64,000 nt of DNA from Styela clava (taxonomy: Eukaryota > Chordata > Ascidiacea > Stolidobranchia > Styelidae): contig NC_135253.1 of assembly GCF_964204865.1 (NCBI RefSeq), positions 21,674,001-21,738,000 of the forward strand, given 5' to 3'. Shown here piece after piece: positions 31,275-44,000 of the stretch. The notes below the pieces were generated by a model, which saw only the letters and a program-made list of their open reading frames with translations, made no database searches and was not told where the DNA came from. A program made the translations under genes and the position numbers. Positions within the stretch are counted from its first letter, which is position 1, and every line of letters begins with the position of its first letter.

Positions 31275-34200
31275 ATGAGGCCATTAGTTATTTGTCTTTT
31301 ATCTTGCCTTCTTTTTGGCCACATAATTCGCGCTCAAGATGAAAATGGCGGCGACAGCAAGGACGCCACAAGTGACAGTGGCGTTGAAGAATCTGAGAAT
31401 GGAGAAGGCGCCACGGAAAACGAAGAAAATGCCACAGAAAATGCCACTCAATATGAAGACGATGACGACTGGTACTATTATGATTACGATGTTGAAAACA
31501 GAGCAGGAAGATACAAAAATAGAAATAAAACTAAAAACAATAAAAACAGCGAATCTAATAATGACACCGAAAGTGGCGATGGTGCCACCGAAAGTGGCGC
31601 CACCGAAAGCAGTGGAGATGTCACCGAAGGTGAAGGCGAGGCCTCCGAAAGTAGTGGAGATGTCACCGAAAGTAGTGGAGGTGACGCGGAAATGAGTGTA
31701 GATGTCACCGAAAGTAGTGGAGATGTAACCGAAAGTAGTGGAGATGTCACCGAAAGCAGTGGAGATGTCACCGAAGGTGATGGGGATGTCACCGAAAGTG
31801 ATGGAGACGCCACAGAGGGTGACTATGGTGACGCTGAAAGTTCGACTCAGGGCACTGAAAATGGAGACGATAATGGCGAATCTGCGAGTGAAGACGATAA
31901 CGCAGAAAGTGACAGCGAAGACGATGCTGGAAGTGATGCGGGAGATAGTGCCGAAGATAGCAGCGAAGAAGCGGCCGGCGACGGTCAAAACGACGAATCT
32001 GATGCTTCAGACAGCGCTGGGAGTGATAATTCGGGCGGAGATGCCCAAAGTGCCAACGATGCCCAAAATCAATACGACGGGGCAGAAAACTATGGCGCAT
32101 CGGACAGAGGCGGAGATGATTATAGATATGAAGATGGTAATGGATATACAGATGGCAGCGGTGAAGGGGAAAGAGGAGGTGAAAGTAATTTGGACGATAC
32201 CGCAAGAAGTGGCGATGCTTCTTATGATAGCATGCAGTTTGAAGGCGGAGAGTATTTCGACGACCTTTCATATGATGCTGACGGGCAATGGTATGGCAGC
32301 GGTGAAGAGCAAAGAGGAAGTGAAAGTAATTTGGACGATACCGCAAGAAGTGGCGATGCTCCTCACGGTAGCAAGCACTTCAGAGGCAAAGAATATTTCG
32401 ACGATCCTCTAGCTAATGTCGACGGGCAATGGTATTACGCTAGAGACGGTGATTATTACCAGAGCGATTATTATGATGAATTAGATGTGAATGAGCTATA
32501 TGAATACTTTGGAGCCGGCGAACACGGCTATGCACGTATAGATTCTCCGCGTGCGCCTAAAAGCTTTCACGGGCCCGGGAGCGAGAAACAAGAAAGGCGT
32601 GAAAAGCACGACAAAGATGACAAAAAAGCTGACTTGCCAGTTGGCCCCCGTGCTGTCCCCCCACGAAGTCGAAACCAGCGCCCCAAGTCTGTAAGACCCA
32701 AGCCAGATGGTGACTCTTACGACTTTGCTTATGACTATATTGTAGCGGCTGCAAAGGCAGGATTAATTGGGAGCCAATTAGAGGCAACAGTTAAAAAAAA
32801 TTTGAAAGCCGATAACTACTACCCTGTTTTTGTGAAAAATAGTGGCCAAGAAGGAAAAAGATATGATGGCAGTAGATATTATGGTGGCGATGGAAAATAT
32901 GGCGATGGCGGATATGCCGGGGAGAGATCGGGTGGTGGCGGGGCGTACAATGATTACGGAGCACGGAATTACTATGGTGACAACGGGGGTTACAACAATA
33001 ATGGCGGCGGCGAGAAAGGTGCTGGCAATAACTATGGCGGCTATGCCAATAATTATGGCCGTAATGCCAATAATTATGGCGGCAATGCAAATAACTATGG
33101 CGGCAATGCAAATAACTATGGCGGTGATGCTAATAACTATGGCGGTGATGCCAATAACTATGGCGGTGATGCCAATAACTATGGCGGTGATGCCAATAAC
33201 TATGGCGGTGATGCCAATACCCATGGCGGCGATGCAAATGGTGAGGGTCAAAATGCAGCAAATGACGGCAATGGTGGCGGTCGAAGTGGAGAGTACGGTG
33301 CCTACGACTGGGCAGACGCAGAAAGTGACGCTGCAGACGCAGAAAGTGACGCATCAGACGGAGAAGGTGACGCAGCAGACGCAGAAAGTGACGAATCAGA
33401 CGCAGAAGGTGACGCTGCAGAAGCAGAAGGTGACGCTACAGAAGCAGAAGATGACGCAGCCGAAGCAGGAGATGACGCTGAAGACGCACAAAGTGACGCG
33501 GCAGACGCAGAAGGTGACGCAGCCGACGCAGAAGATGCAGAAAATGACGTAGCAGATGATGCAAGTAACGATGGTAATGCCGAAAGCAGTGACGTGGCTG
33601 ATGACGACAGCAGTGACGCAGAATACGAGGGCAGAGAAGGACAGTCAGATTCTGGTGACGACGCCACGCAATCAGACGACATTCTCGCAGCTTTAGAAGG
33701 TAAAGTACTATTCTAGCAAACTCATTTTTATTAACACTTCACCCCGTGCAGAGAAATTTAAATTTACTACAGTACACTGTAGTACTACAGTACCACAGTA
33801 CACAGTACAGTACATGTATATGACGTCGTAATATACTTCGATTCTCAAATTGTTTAGCTTCCAGTCCTCAACAAAGCATGGAAATTTGTTTACAAAAGAG
33901 TTAAAATAAACGCAAAGTATTGAGTTAACTTGCGCTAATGATTTGGTTTCTGCGAGACAAACTACTTATCCTTCTTCTATGTTTTTGTGTCGGCGGATCC
34001 GTATGCATATAGTGCAAGGATGCTGTAGCAAAAGTAAAGATAACTATCCTAAGTGATTCAATAGTCTTGCTGCACACTAACACAAATGCATTTCTGTAAT
34101 GTTTTGTCTGACTGGCCACACGAAATGTTACACAAATACATTCATTTGTGTTAGTGTGCAGCAAGACTCTTGAATCAAAAAACATTGAGCTAATGTCGTA

Positions 34201-37200
34201 ATTATTAACTCAACTTGTCCTAATCCAAACAAAGAGAATCAAGAATTCTTGATGAGGTATAACATGATATCACTCAGATTGGTAAAAATTTCAATTCTAT
34301 TTCTCAGGTATACAAAGTACGCTGGAACAACACAGCACAAAATTAGAAGCCCTGAGCAGCAGAATCGAAGGTAAATTTATGTAAATTGTCGCCCTGAACA
34401 TATTTTTAGACATGCAAAGTATATTGATATTTTTGGCGCCACTATGTCATGAAAGTGCAATTACTATTTGGCGTTTGGCTCAATCATCTGATACACCCCG
34501 AAAAAGGCGCTCCAGAAATGTGTGTGCCAATATGGAGATACTAATTTTGTCCGCCTACTTTACATCAAGTTGTGTAAAGAGACCTATAAGCAGGGGGTAT
34601 ATTCACTTGGCGGTGCTCCAAAAGAATGTGCACCAAGATGACACACAACCTGAAGCCTAACCTGGTACGCATACCATGTTCAGGTTGTGCGCCATCTTTG
34701 TACACATACTTCGGGAGCACCGACTTGGCTAACAATTGATAACGATAACGATAACCCGAACCTGATAACCTAACGTCTTGGTGCACATACTTCGGGAGCA
34801 TTAAAGCCTCTACTTATGCTCCTTCTCTACTTAAGGTTTTATTAAGGCGTATAATTTAGGCCTATTTTTCTATCATGTTCTAAAATTATAATATCAGTTG
34901 GCAACCAAATTTGTTACACAATGGTTGAGGTATTTTGCACAACTTTTTCTGGTTTGAACTGGTGTGAACCGGTTTAAGCTGGTATTTTTTACAGGCTCGA
35001 AACGGTATTTGACAAACAATAAAATCGCACTCGAAATCTTTAATCTATGGTGTGATAATTTATCATTATAAAATGACTGAATTTGCTTTTTTGTGTTCAG
35101 CTCTCAATGACGAATTCACCAGTCAGTATTTCAGTTTGAAGGTTGTGCTGGACATCGTGGAAGAAGAAATTGGACGTAAGTGAATTTACCAGTGTTATGG
35201 AGTCAAAAATGATTATATCCGGATCCGAATCACTTAAGAAAAACAAAAATTATGAATTAGCTATCCGCTATGGGCTTTAAACTACTCAAAACCGCCTACA
35301 GCCGCCCACGGCTTTTTAGTATAGGTTGACTTATGCATTTGAGTCCCGAGTAAGTAGTCATGTAACCTGGAATATGTTTAACGAATGATCGATTCTAACA
35401 CCTGGCACGTTAGGAGTTATCGTATTCTAAGAAGTGCCGGAATGCTAACCCAATATAATTTGACTTACCAAAATTATTGCTCCCTTGGTGAGTGTTGTGA
35501 GCAATGTTTAAATCAATGTTGTAAAGAAGTCGTAAAACTTCGAGTCATGTCGAGTCATCCCGATCCTGAATTAATCCCGAACTCGTAAAAATCAACGAGC
35601 TTAGTTTCACTGCTGGTTAGTTGACGACGAGTTCGAGTCATTTCATTTAGATCAGTGGCACCCAAAGTTGATTGGCCGGGGTCCAAAATTAACAGCGCAG
35701 GGATATTCGCGGGCGGGTGAAGCGAGCGCCTTCTAGGGGCCATTACCAGTATCGTCATGTGAAAATAAAAATGCCGGTGTAATTGAATTGTTACGACTTT
35801 ACACGTGCTACTGCGACGATGACGTAACAATTGGTATCTAGAACGTAACAAAAGAAAAAAGTAAAGTGTTAAACTATTTCACTATTAGTTCGGCGGGCCA
35901 TATTAAATCGTTACGGAGCCGTAATTGGCCCGCGGGAAACACTGATTTAAATAATCCAAGTCATTTCGAGTCTATGATGAATAGTGACTAGTGTTCAACA
36001 CGATTCGGAGCAATGACTCAAGCTTGCCTAAAACCCGCGCGATCTTAACTTAAACGTACTTTTGTGTCAGCAATGAAATAAATCCCTTTTTACTTTCAGA
36101 TTTTGCGTATCCAACTGGCTGTAATTCCGTGCAATCGAATAATTTGCAAGACTTCGATGGGCGCGGAGGAATTGCCACAGTCTATGACGAACTTTTGATG
36201 GGGACCTATCAAGTGTTTTGTGACATCACAAGTGATGGAGGCGGATGGACCGTGAGCATTGAAGTTTTTATAAACGGGGTTTTCCGGTTTGGACTGGTCT
36301 AAACTGGTTATAACCGAGTACCGACTGGTTTGGCTTGGGCGAAAAACGATTTAATTTTCTTCTCTTAAAATATTTTACATACTCTCATGATGAAATATAG
36401 TTACTGATTACACCAGTGGTTCTCAAACTTTTTATTTTTAATTAGCTTCTGGCCCCCTCAAAAAATTGCCTACTCCCCTTATGTGGGGCGCACGCCAGCG
36501 TTTGAGAGCCACTGAATTAAACAAGATGAATATTACTGTTAAAACTTTTATTTCAGCAGGCTTTTCAATTAATGATAAAAACTTTCCAGGTATTCCAAAG
36601 ACGTCTAGATGGCTCGGTCAATTTCACAAAATCTTGGGATGAATATGTTTCCGGATTCGGGGATTTGACGGGAGAGTTTTGGCTTGGTAAGAAGATTTAT
36701 TTTATTATTTTTTTCTGGGGATAGCAAAACTCTGATCATATATGACGACCAGAGGGGGTTCGCTTGCGGGTCGCTAGCTGTTGCCGTCCAACTTGGCAGG
36801 GAGCAATCGGAATTTTCACCATTGTGTAAATACACCTTCTACAAACAAAATAAACAACAACGCAAAAATGGCATCTCAGGGTTAGGGGAGGCGCAAAAAC
36901 TAATACCGGTTATCATGAAGCGACACCCAATCCAAAATTTCACCCCCCCCTCCCCCCTCTCATTGAAAATTCATGATTACGCCCCTTATGACGACTCGGA
37001 TCAAATTTTGATATTTTCTTGATGACTCGAATTAGAAAACTTGACTCGAAACATACGCGGGAGATGTAAAATTTGACTCGACCATCTTTGAGAAAACTCG
37101 GATTAACTCGACTCGGATCAGACATGACGACTCGATGTTAGCCGAGTCAATTTTTCAACTTTTCAAATAACTTATTTAGTATTTCCAAAAAAATTTGCTC

Positions 37201-39185
37201 AAAGCAAAGTCACGCACACTCAAGGTAATTGTTCTCTGGGTGATTTATATATTTGAAATGTAGGCGACCTCAAAAGTGTCATATGCTAATAAGAGTCTGA
37301 GTTTAGTTCGATGACGAGCACTGAACATGTTTTTATTGACCCGTGTCTCGATCAAAGTGCGGGGTTTAAACCTAAGATATTAGCCTATAACACCAGTGTC
37401 ACAAATCGGACCTCCTGAAGTATGCGCACCAAGATGGCGCACAACCTGAACTCAGGTAGTGTATTAGGTTAGGGTTCAGGTTGTGCGACATCTTGGTGCG
37501 CATACTTCAGGCGTACCCACAAATCTAACTATCGGTAGAGGTTGCGCGAGACCAACTCCCAATTCAAAGGTATTTATAAACAGTATGATCGTTCTTTTCT
37601 TGTCATTGTTGCAACTGTTTGTTTGAGGAAGTCTGATTTTGGTCGGACGAATCGTTACAAAAACACATTTTGTGTTAGTGTGCAGCAGGACTCTTGAATT
37701 GGATAGGACCAGCGGTGGGATTCAATTTATTTGTCAGCCGGTTCCATCACAAAAGTCATATTTTTCAGCCGGTTCTGTTACAAAAAGTCATTGAGAGTAA
37801 CCAGTAATGCTAACCGGTTCGCTGATCTCATATAATTACGTGAGACGGTTAAAAAAAACGGTGCAATACGGCTGAATCCCACCACTGGATAGGACATGTC
37901 ACGAAGCTGTGAATTCGGCTGCCCCATCAAGTTTCTGAACAAATCGTTTCAAAATAGCTTTATATTGCTCACAGGATTAGAAAAGCTTCATTTACTGACC
38001 GAAAACGGAGAATATGAGTTGATGGTCGAGATGTCAGATTGGAATGATACCGTTTCATATGCTTATTATGGGTAAGTCAACTCATCACTCCATGGGATGA
38101 CTCGGCGTAGGGCTAATACTCCTACCGGCGAATTCGACTCGAAATTGAAATAAATAAGCAGTGAAATTTGGGTAGGCTCGACTCATTTATATCAATACCA
38201 ACGACTAAAAATAGAGAAATATAGAATATGACCCGGTTTTGCTTGATTTAATTTTTGACCGAGTGAGACTTGATTTAATATTTTGTATCTACTGGTTCAA
38301 TTCGACTTGGAGAATGATTTGAAGCATGTCTCGGCATGAGAGTGATTATTGATAGATTCCGCTTATTTTAGGGTAGAAAAACATGGTCCTTTTTTAAAGA
38401 ATCTTCTTCGAATAAAATACAAGAACATAAATCGGAAACAAATTACTTGTTAACTATCACGATACCCGACATCGTTAACCTATTTACGATTAGTCGTTGT
38501 TACGAGTAAAACAAAAAGGATGATGCTCATTTAAACGACCATTATGCTTACTAGTTAATCCCTTGATCGTTGTGGATTAGTTCTCTGACGAGAGGCCGTG
38601 GTTTGCCACATGATTGAGCCGCTTTATCGACTCTGCTCTCTCGGGTCGAATATAAATCTCATTTTAAATTTAACTCAACTATGGACTACAGTTTCACTCT
38701 GGTTCAACCAGTATGAGTAAAATTCTATAAACTCGACGTCGAGTAATCCGGAGTCACAAAAATTTGATCCCTAAGTCAAATCAAGTCACTGCACTCTTGA
38801 GTCACAAGTCAAGTCGAGTCATAATTGGAAAGTCTAATTCCTTACTTTTTCTCGTTTTAGAATCTTCAATGTTGGATCAGAAGACGAACAATACGAGCTT
38901 CGAGTTGACGGCTACGATGGCGACGCTGGAGATTCATTGTCAACGCATAATGGAATGAAATTCACTACTTATGACGTAGACAATGATGCGAACGAAGACG
39001 ATAACTGCGCTTCCTTAGTGTTTGGTGGATTCTGGTTCAGCGATTGCCAGCAAGCAAATCCCAATGGTGTTTATATTTGGGGGGGAATACCCGAGCAAGC
39101 TGGTCAAGGAGTGACGTGGGATTCGTCTGCGGAGGATTCAACATCTCTGAAGAAGATAGAAATGAAATTTAGACAAAAAAATTAA
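31275..39185 (+). CDS. FReD gene 1: secreted, giant low-complexity N-terminus
   Basis: Seven exons: 31275-33699, 34308-34370, 35101-35175, 36100-36251, 36590-36686, 37975-38071, 38861-39185; all phases agree, 1077 aa. Residues 1-20 are a signal peptide ([20 protein letters not shown]). Exon 1 encodes Glu/Asp/Ser-rich sequence: VTESSGD heptads (~109-186), a 47-residue duplication (~294-387, shared [13 protein letters not shown]), a Pro/Lys/Arg-rich linker, NNYGGDA heptads (~584-655) and DAESDA-type hexads (~678-762). Exons 2-3 read as coiled coil ([30 protein letters not shown]). Residues ~859-1077 are a fibrinogen C-terminal domain: Cys862/Cys895, VFQRR, FWLG, NGMKF, Ca2+-site DVDND (1008-1012), Cys1019/Cys1032, terminal IEMKFR. 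By family this domain binds glycans or acetyl groups outside the cell. Architecture suggests an oligomeric matrix or innate recognition protein; inferred. Family differences: GGFWF and PNG replace the usual GGWWY and LNG. Confidence 0.88.
31600..31830 (+). repeat. 21-bp coding repeat, VTESSGD
   Basis: 'gtcaccgaaagtagtggagat' type units encode VTESSGD and variants ([14 protein letters not shown]). Variation is mainly in single bases, indicating slippage or unequal exchange within the exon. Confidence 0.85.
32158..32434 (+). repeat. 141-bp coding duplication
   Basis: Two copies, 32158 and 32299 onward, share 'gtgaaagtaatttggacgat' and 'accgcaagaagtggcgatgc'. They encode [13 protein letters not shown]...EYFDD...DGQWY. 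The copies diverge in the middle ([11 protein letters not shown] against [11 protein letters not shown]). Confidence 0.85.
33025..33240 (+). repeat. 21-bp coding repeat, NNYGGDA
   Basis: About ten units of 'aataactatggcggtgatgcc' type encode [14 protein letters not shown]. Several adjacent units are identical, so copy number may vary between alleles. Confidence 0.9.
33307..33560 (+). repeat. 18-bp coding repeat, DAEGDA
   Basis: Units 'gcagacgcagaaagtgac' and variants encode ADAESD/AEAEGD. Highly acidic and alanine-rich, likely extended or helical, potentially Ca2+-binding. Confidence 0.85.
33930..34190. repeat. Repeat family F in FReD1 intron 1
   Basis: Shares 'ggatccgtatgcatat', 'ggatgctgtagc' and 'tgtgttagtgtgcagcaaga' with 12870-13130. 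Two nearby inverted 'cacaaatgca'-type segments. Confidence 0.6.
34506..34800. mobile_element. Family C MITE nested in family B MITE
   Basis: Family B begins at 34506 ('ggcgctccagaaatgtgtg') and is interrupted after 'attcacttggc' by a family C element at 34612-34721 with flanks 'cacttggc' and 'gacttggc' (7/8). Family B-like sequence resumes ('gacttggctaac') but its tail is degenerate; 34772-34800 is a last family C-like terminus. Lies in FReD1 intron 2. Confidence 0.85.
35653..35944. mobile_element. hAT MITE in FReD1 intron 3
   Basis: Left 'cagtggcacccaaagttg', right 'gcgggaaacactg'. Flanks 'atttagat' and 'atttaaat' (7/8). Same family as 28790-29081. Confidence 0.88.
36414..36513. mobile_element. 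Short hAT MITE in FReD1 intron 4
   Basis: Left 'cagtggttctcaaactttt', right 'gtttgagagccactg'; ~100 bp. Flanks 'gattacac' and 'aattaaac' match at 6/8 only. Confidence 0.75.
36690..37400. other. FReD1 intron 5, 'gactcg'-rich segment
   Basis: Contains a C-rich tract (36941-36957) within a family H fragment in reverse. 37000-37140 has about ten 'gactcg' or 'actcgg' motifs in both orientations; similar stretches occur at 38090-38290 and 38640-38830. Probably degenerate DNA-transposon ends. No coding exon seen. Confidence 0.4.
37408..37517. mobile_element. MITE family C, perfect 8-bp duplication
   Basis: 110 bp. Left 'ggacctcctgaagtatgcg', right 'cgcatacttcaggcgtacc'. Perfect duplication 'cacaaatc' (37400-37407, 37518-37525). 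Reference copy for family C. Confidence 0.95.
37710..37887. mobile_element. MITE family G, perfect 8-bp duplication
   Basis: 178 bp. Left 'cagcggtgggattcaattt', right 'gctgaatcccaccactg'. Perfect duplication 'gataggac' (37702-37709, 37888-37895). FReD1 intron 5. Confidence 0.94.
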
Positions 39186-41040
39186 TTTTGTTCGTTCATG
39201 CGGTGGCGTATTTACATTTGACATTGAGTATTCAAAAAGATAGACGACGTCATAAATGCTGATGTCACGAACATTGATCCCCTTACTAAAAAAAATTTTA
39301 AAATTTTTTGCTGTCTTTTTATTGCATTTTCAAAATTCAACCGCATCCTGGCTATTTTACTTTAATATTATGAAGCTACGATTCATTAACATTTAGAATT
39401 TATTGTCAAAAAATACATGACGTCATATATCATGACGTCACGAATCTTGAATAACCCCTTAAAAACGATAATTGAATACGTTACCGCTATATGGACTTAA
39501 TATTTTACGATGACGGACTGATGGAAACGTATAGACGACGAATACTCGACGCAATTTTCAGATGCATTTTGTTACGTCACAATTTTTTGACGACCCCATT
39601 ATGTGCCAAGCATTTTGAAAATTGTTCTTTTTATTTATTAAACTGCATGCATGACACTATACATTTGATTCGACTTTTCGTTTTTGGGTGGGGGTGGCGG
39701 ATGGAAATATAGAGTCAGAGCCGAAATTGTTTGGGAACAATTTTTTAATAATCGTTTTCGCATTCGGTATTAATTTTTCTTCTATTTCAAAGCACTAATT
39801 AGAGTAGCACGATAGGAAAAGGTATCATTTTATCACTGAGCCTGGGGTAGATAGGCGGCGACTAGCGGTGGCCTTCATACAGAGTCTTTACGTTGCGAAG
39901 ATATGCGACGCCATATAACCAAGGTAAAAGAAACAGTTCCGCCAAATATATGGAACTTTTTAGAATTCCCCGAGCTCAGAGTAGGTGCAGTTATAAGCAA
40001 ACTATAATCATCAGCAAAGGTTACGCGAGACTAACTCCCAATCCTTAATGCCTTTGCGTTAGTGTACCGCAGGATCCTTCAATTGCATAGTATAAAGCGA
40101 AATGTTCGAACTAAAGCACAGTTCAAGTTACTTATAAATAAAAAAAATTAGTAACACTACGGCAAATAAAACATAAAATTCTACCCCAAGAACACCCTCC
40201 TCTCTTTCTTTCCGGTTGGGAAACGTGGGTTCAAAGTTGAAAGATTTTCGCCACATCGACCCAAAACAATTCTCTTTGTGTCGCGTATTTCAAACCAGTT
40301 GATTTCAGATTTAGCAAATATACATGAATCGTTTGACCCATTTCGTGAGTCATATTTCAATGTTAAAAACGAAAAATCATGTTTTAGGTATTTTCATATC
40401 CTTTATGACTTGCTTCTTCGGAAACAAAGAAAATTTCATGTGCCGTTCTCCGACTGGCTTTGTCAGATCATTTGTTCTTTCACTTTGGTTAGGCGTAGAC
40501 AGATTTAGCCGACGGCGATTTCAAGCAAAACTTTTGATATTCTACGATACCAGATACACGGTAAAATGTTAAATGTTTATTTTTAAATATTATAGCGATT
40601 TATGGACACGGTAAAATGGTAAAATCTTTATTTTACAATATAGTGTACCATAGAAACGGTAAAATGAAAAATTGTTTATTTTTCTAAATATGGTGTTTAA
40701 TAGACACGGTAAACTGTTAAAATGCTTATTTTTAAATATAATGAATTAATGGACAGCACGGTTAATCGTTGAATATTTATTTTTAAATACAATGGTTTTT
40801 AGAGACGGTAAAATGGCAAAATAATTTATAACCTTATCAAGTAACGAAACTAGGGAGAATGGACAATTATATTATAAAGAGAAAAGTGAAATCAATTTTT
40901 GCGCTCAGCATAGTGCCCCCCCCCCTCTAACTGCCATGTGGTCCTTTAGGGCGTACCTTCGCCGTACCTTCGCTCGGAGATCGTTTAAAAAAATACTAAC
41001 CCGAACATAAAATTTTTTTTATTTCCAATTCCAGGCAGAT
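39186..41040. other. Intergenic between FReD genes
   Basis: No gene recognised. 39240-39280 and 39415-39440 carry 'gacgtcat' motifs. 40010-40085 is a family F fragment. A tandem array is listed separately. A C-homopolymer lies at about 40918-40925. Confidence 0.4.
40555..40825 (+). repeat. Tandem array, ~60-bp unit, ~5 copies
   Basis: 'gacacggtaaaatg' plus 'tttatttttaaatat' recurs at about 40557, 40609, 40655, 40705, 40755 and 40805. AT-rich, degenerate. Confidence 0.8.
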
Positions 41041-41045
41041 TCAAT

Positions 41046-44000
41046 ATGAAGTCTCTCATAATCTTGATTTATTTCTGCCTGTTGGCGACCTTCGTTGCTT
41101 CCCAAGATGACGTAGTTGATAACGAAGATGGAGTGCCAGAGAAAGAGGATGGAACAACTGATGATGCCGCCACCGAAGAGGTAAAATATGATTTATTGGA
41201 TGATATTTTGTCCTCGTAAAATGGAGAAGAGGGCCGATGCCGATGCCGATGAAAAGGCATAATAATAGGGATGCTTCCGTAGTATTCGTACCAAGATGGC
41301 GCACAACCTGAACATTGTATGTGTACCAGGTCAAGGTCAGAAGGTTGTGCGCCATCTTAGTTCGAATACTTATGAGCGCCGCCTTACGTGCCCTAGTGGG
41401 GTGATTTGATTTATCACAACCTGAAATGGCGGGAATAGGATTTGAACAAGGAATCTCTGAACTGTGGTGCCAATATCGTTAAATCAAGTACATTAACTGC
41501 TAGGCCAGCGCGCCCACTAAAATAGATCTCTTTTACAAAGCCATCGTCACTAATGCAAAAATGGGAATTTGAGAAAAACGAACCTTGTTTTAAAATACCA
41601 AATTAGTAATTATCTAGATAAGGTTCAGATTAGGAATGATTCGGAAATTTGAATTTCCAGTGCAATCTGCATTCCTAACCGTAACTGGATATTTACTATT
41701 TTTTTTTTTGAGCGGAGGTTGGGTGCTTTTTTTGGCGGAAGCTCTAAACAAAAGATTCAGGGATTTTTCCATGATTTCGTATCTCCACTCCTAAAGCACG
41801 TACAATCTCTACTCTTTCCATAATAAATATAAAAAAATTTAGGGGCTCCCGAAGTATGCGAACCAAGATGGCGGACATCGGAATGTAATATGTGTACTAG
41901 GTTAGGGTTAGGCCATAATTTTAGGTATAAATACTACGGGAGGCTCTTGGCTAGTCTTCGAACTAATAATAGGACTAAAATAAAGAAAATTGGAAAAAAA
42001 TTATCGTCTAACCCTGACCTGTTACCCATGTTACGTTCCGATGTCCGCCATCTTGGTTCGCATACTTCGGGAGCACCAAAATTTATCTTATTAAATTAGA
42101 TTTGTAAGTTTGTGAAAGCATATCTGAACTATGAATATAAAATCGATGGCATGTACATTAACAACAGGATACTTACTAATTGTCACAAATAAAGTTATTT
42201 CATGTGATTATACCGTGTTAACGGCATTTCTGTTGCAAAAATAAGTCTTTAATTCTCGTACTTTTATCAGCTTCCTCTCTCGGATGAGGACACAGACACA
42301 GACACCGTATTCACAAAGACAAAAGACGAACCAGAGGAGGAAGGAGGTATTTTTGAATGATATATATGTTTTTTGAATCGCAAGAAATTTACAGAATCGA
42401 TGGCGCTCTAGAACATAGGTTCTCAAAGTGCTCCGTACGGAGCCCCAGGGCTCCGCGAGAGAAACCCAGGGGCTCCGCGAGCTATTCGATTGCTCTTCAA
42501 AATACTGACTCAAAATTTTGTAACTGATCAAAGAAGCAATAACAGCTTTGATAACATCTGACAACAATATAGCCTCGAAATATGGTAAAGGGCCGGAATT
42601 AAAAAATGACATTATTTATGAGCAGTAGCGCAGCCGGGATTCTTAAGAGGGAGGTGGTTCAAAATTGGAATCGGAAATTTCTGCGCAACATTTTTCGCGA
42701 TTAAAAAAACGGATAACGAGATTTCTGTTGCGTAAAATATTCAATCCAAGACCGATGGAGCATTTGACGTGTCTCGTCGGTATAATGTAGTTGTGCTCAT
42801 CGTTACTCACGTTTGATTCGAGATTACTATTAGGATTACTAAAATGAAAGAATACTATTCTAAGATAACATAAAATATGTGATAAACTGCCAACTATAAA
42901 TAAATTGGTGTCGTATTTTTGCGATTTGTCAAACTTGATTTGTTCTTTCGCACTTGAGATTATTTTTAAGCAAGATATCGCTGTTTAAAAAATCACAATG
43001 TCTGGGGAAAATACGAACAAATGAAAATTATTTTATTGCATTCAGCTCCGTCGGTAGTTTCAGAATGAAAAAAGGTACATCGCGGATCGCGCGCACCATT
43101 GATTGCGTGCGGCTGCGTCGGTAGCTTCAGAATGAAAAAAAAAGGTAAATCGCGCGCACAATTGACTGTGTTTCGATTTCGCAGCTACTACGATGAAAAC
43201 CTAACATAACACCAAATTTTGTGATTTACAATGTCTATAGAAGCGTTTTCAATCTGAGGTGAGTCTGCTGAAACCAAAGTGTGATCTTCCATTTTAAGTT
43301 TCAGTTTATAAATACTTTAGAATGCCGCTTTTCAATCAAGAAATTTGAGTTGTGGATTTACCTTTTATCGATTATTATTTTTAGCATTTCGTCGCCGATG
43401 ACTATAATATGGTAACATGTTTTTCACATTGAACTCATAATTCCCCACGAGAACAAAAAAGCAATTAACGTCGTCATTGTGTAACAATACATGTATATGC
43501 CGAGGGAAATTTTTGATTTAGGGAGAATAAACAGCGGCGTAAAGATGTTTAAAACACGCCATGCTGACGGAAAAGAATCGGCGATTGTAACAAAATGAAA
43601 TAGCGCACGTTACTAACGGCCTTTTAATTAAGTCTTCCAAAAATGTCAAAAAAGAAAAGATTCGATCCCTAATTTATTAATATGTTCGTCAAGTGTCAAA
43701 TTTACAGCTTTAGTATAAAATTTAGATTTATTTATGACTTGTGTTAACCCTATTAAAAAAGGTTCAGCATTTAGAATAAATAAAGTACTTTTAACTTGCT
43801 CGGGAATAATAATCTGAAAGTAACAATTTTAACATTTATTTTGGGGCTCCGCGAATAATATTCAACCTTTCAAGGGCTCCGCAACACCAAAAGTTTGAGA
43901 ACCCCTGCTCTAGAAGTATGTGTACCAATATGGAGGTAACTAATTCTGTTCGCCTACTTTTCATTAAGTTGTGTGAAGGGACTGAACCTAGGGGCAGGGT

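Noticed and set aside
31299-33682. Long ORFs in other frames and on the minus strand of the 31275 exon (up to 236 codons)
   Set aside because: They mirror the repetitive, T-poor coding strand; products are monotonous translations of the same repeats and have no splice partners, whereas the plus frame has a signal peptide and joins the FReD.
40555-40825. CRISPR-like regular repeats
   Set aside because: Units are adjacent, diverged and AT-rich with no unique spacers, in an intron-bearing animal genome; a simple minisatellite.
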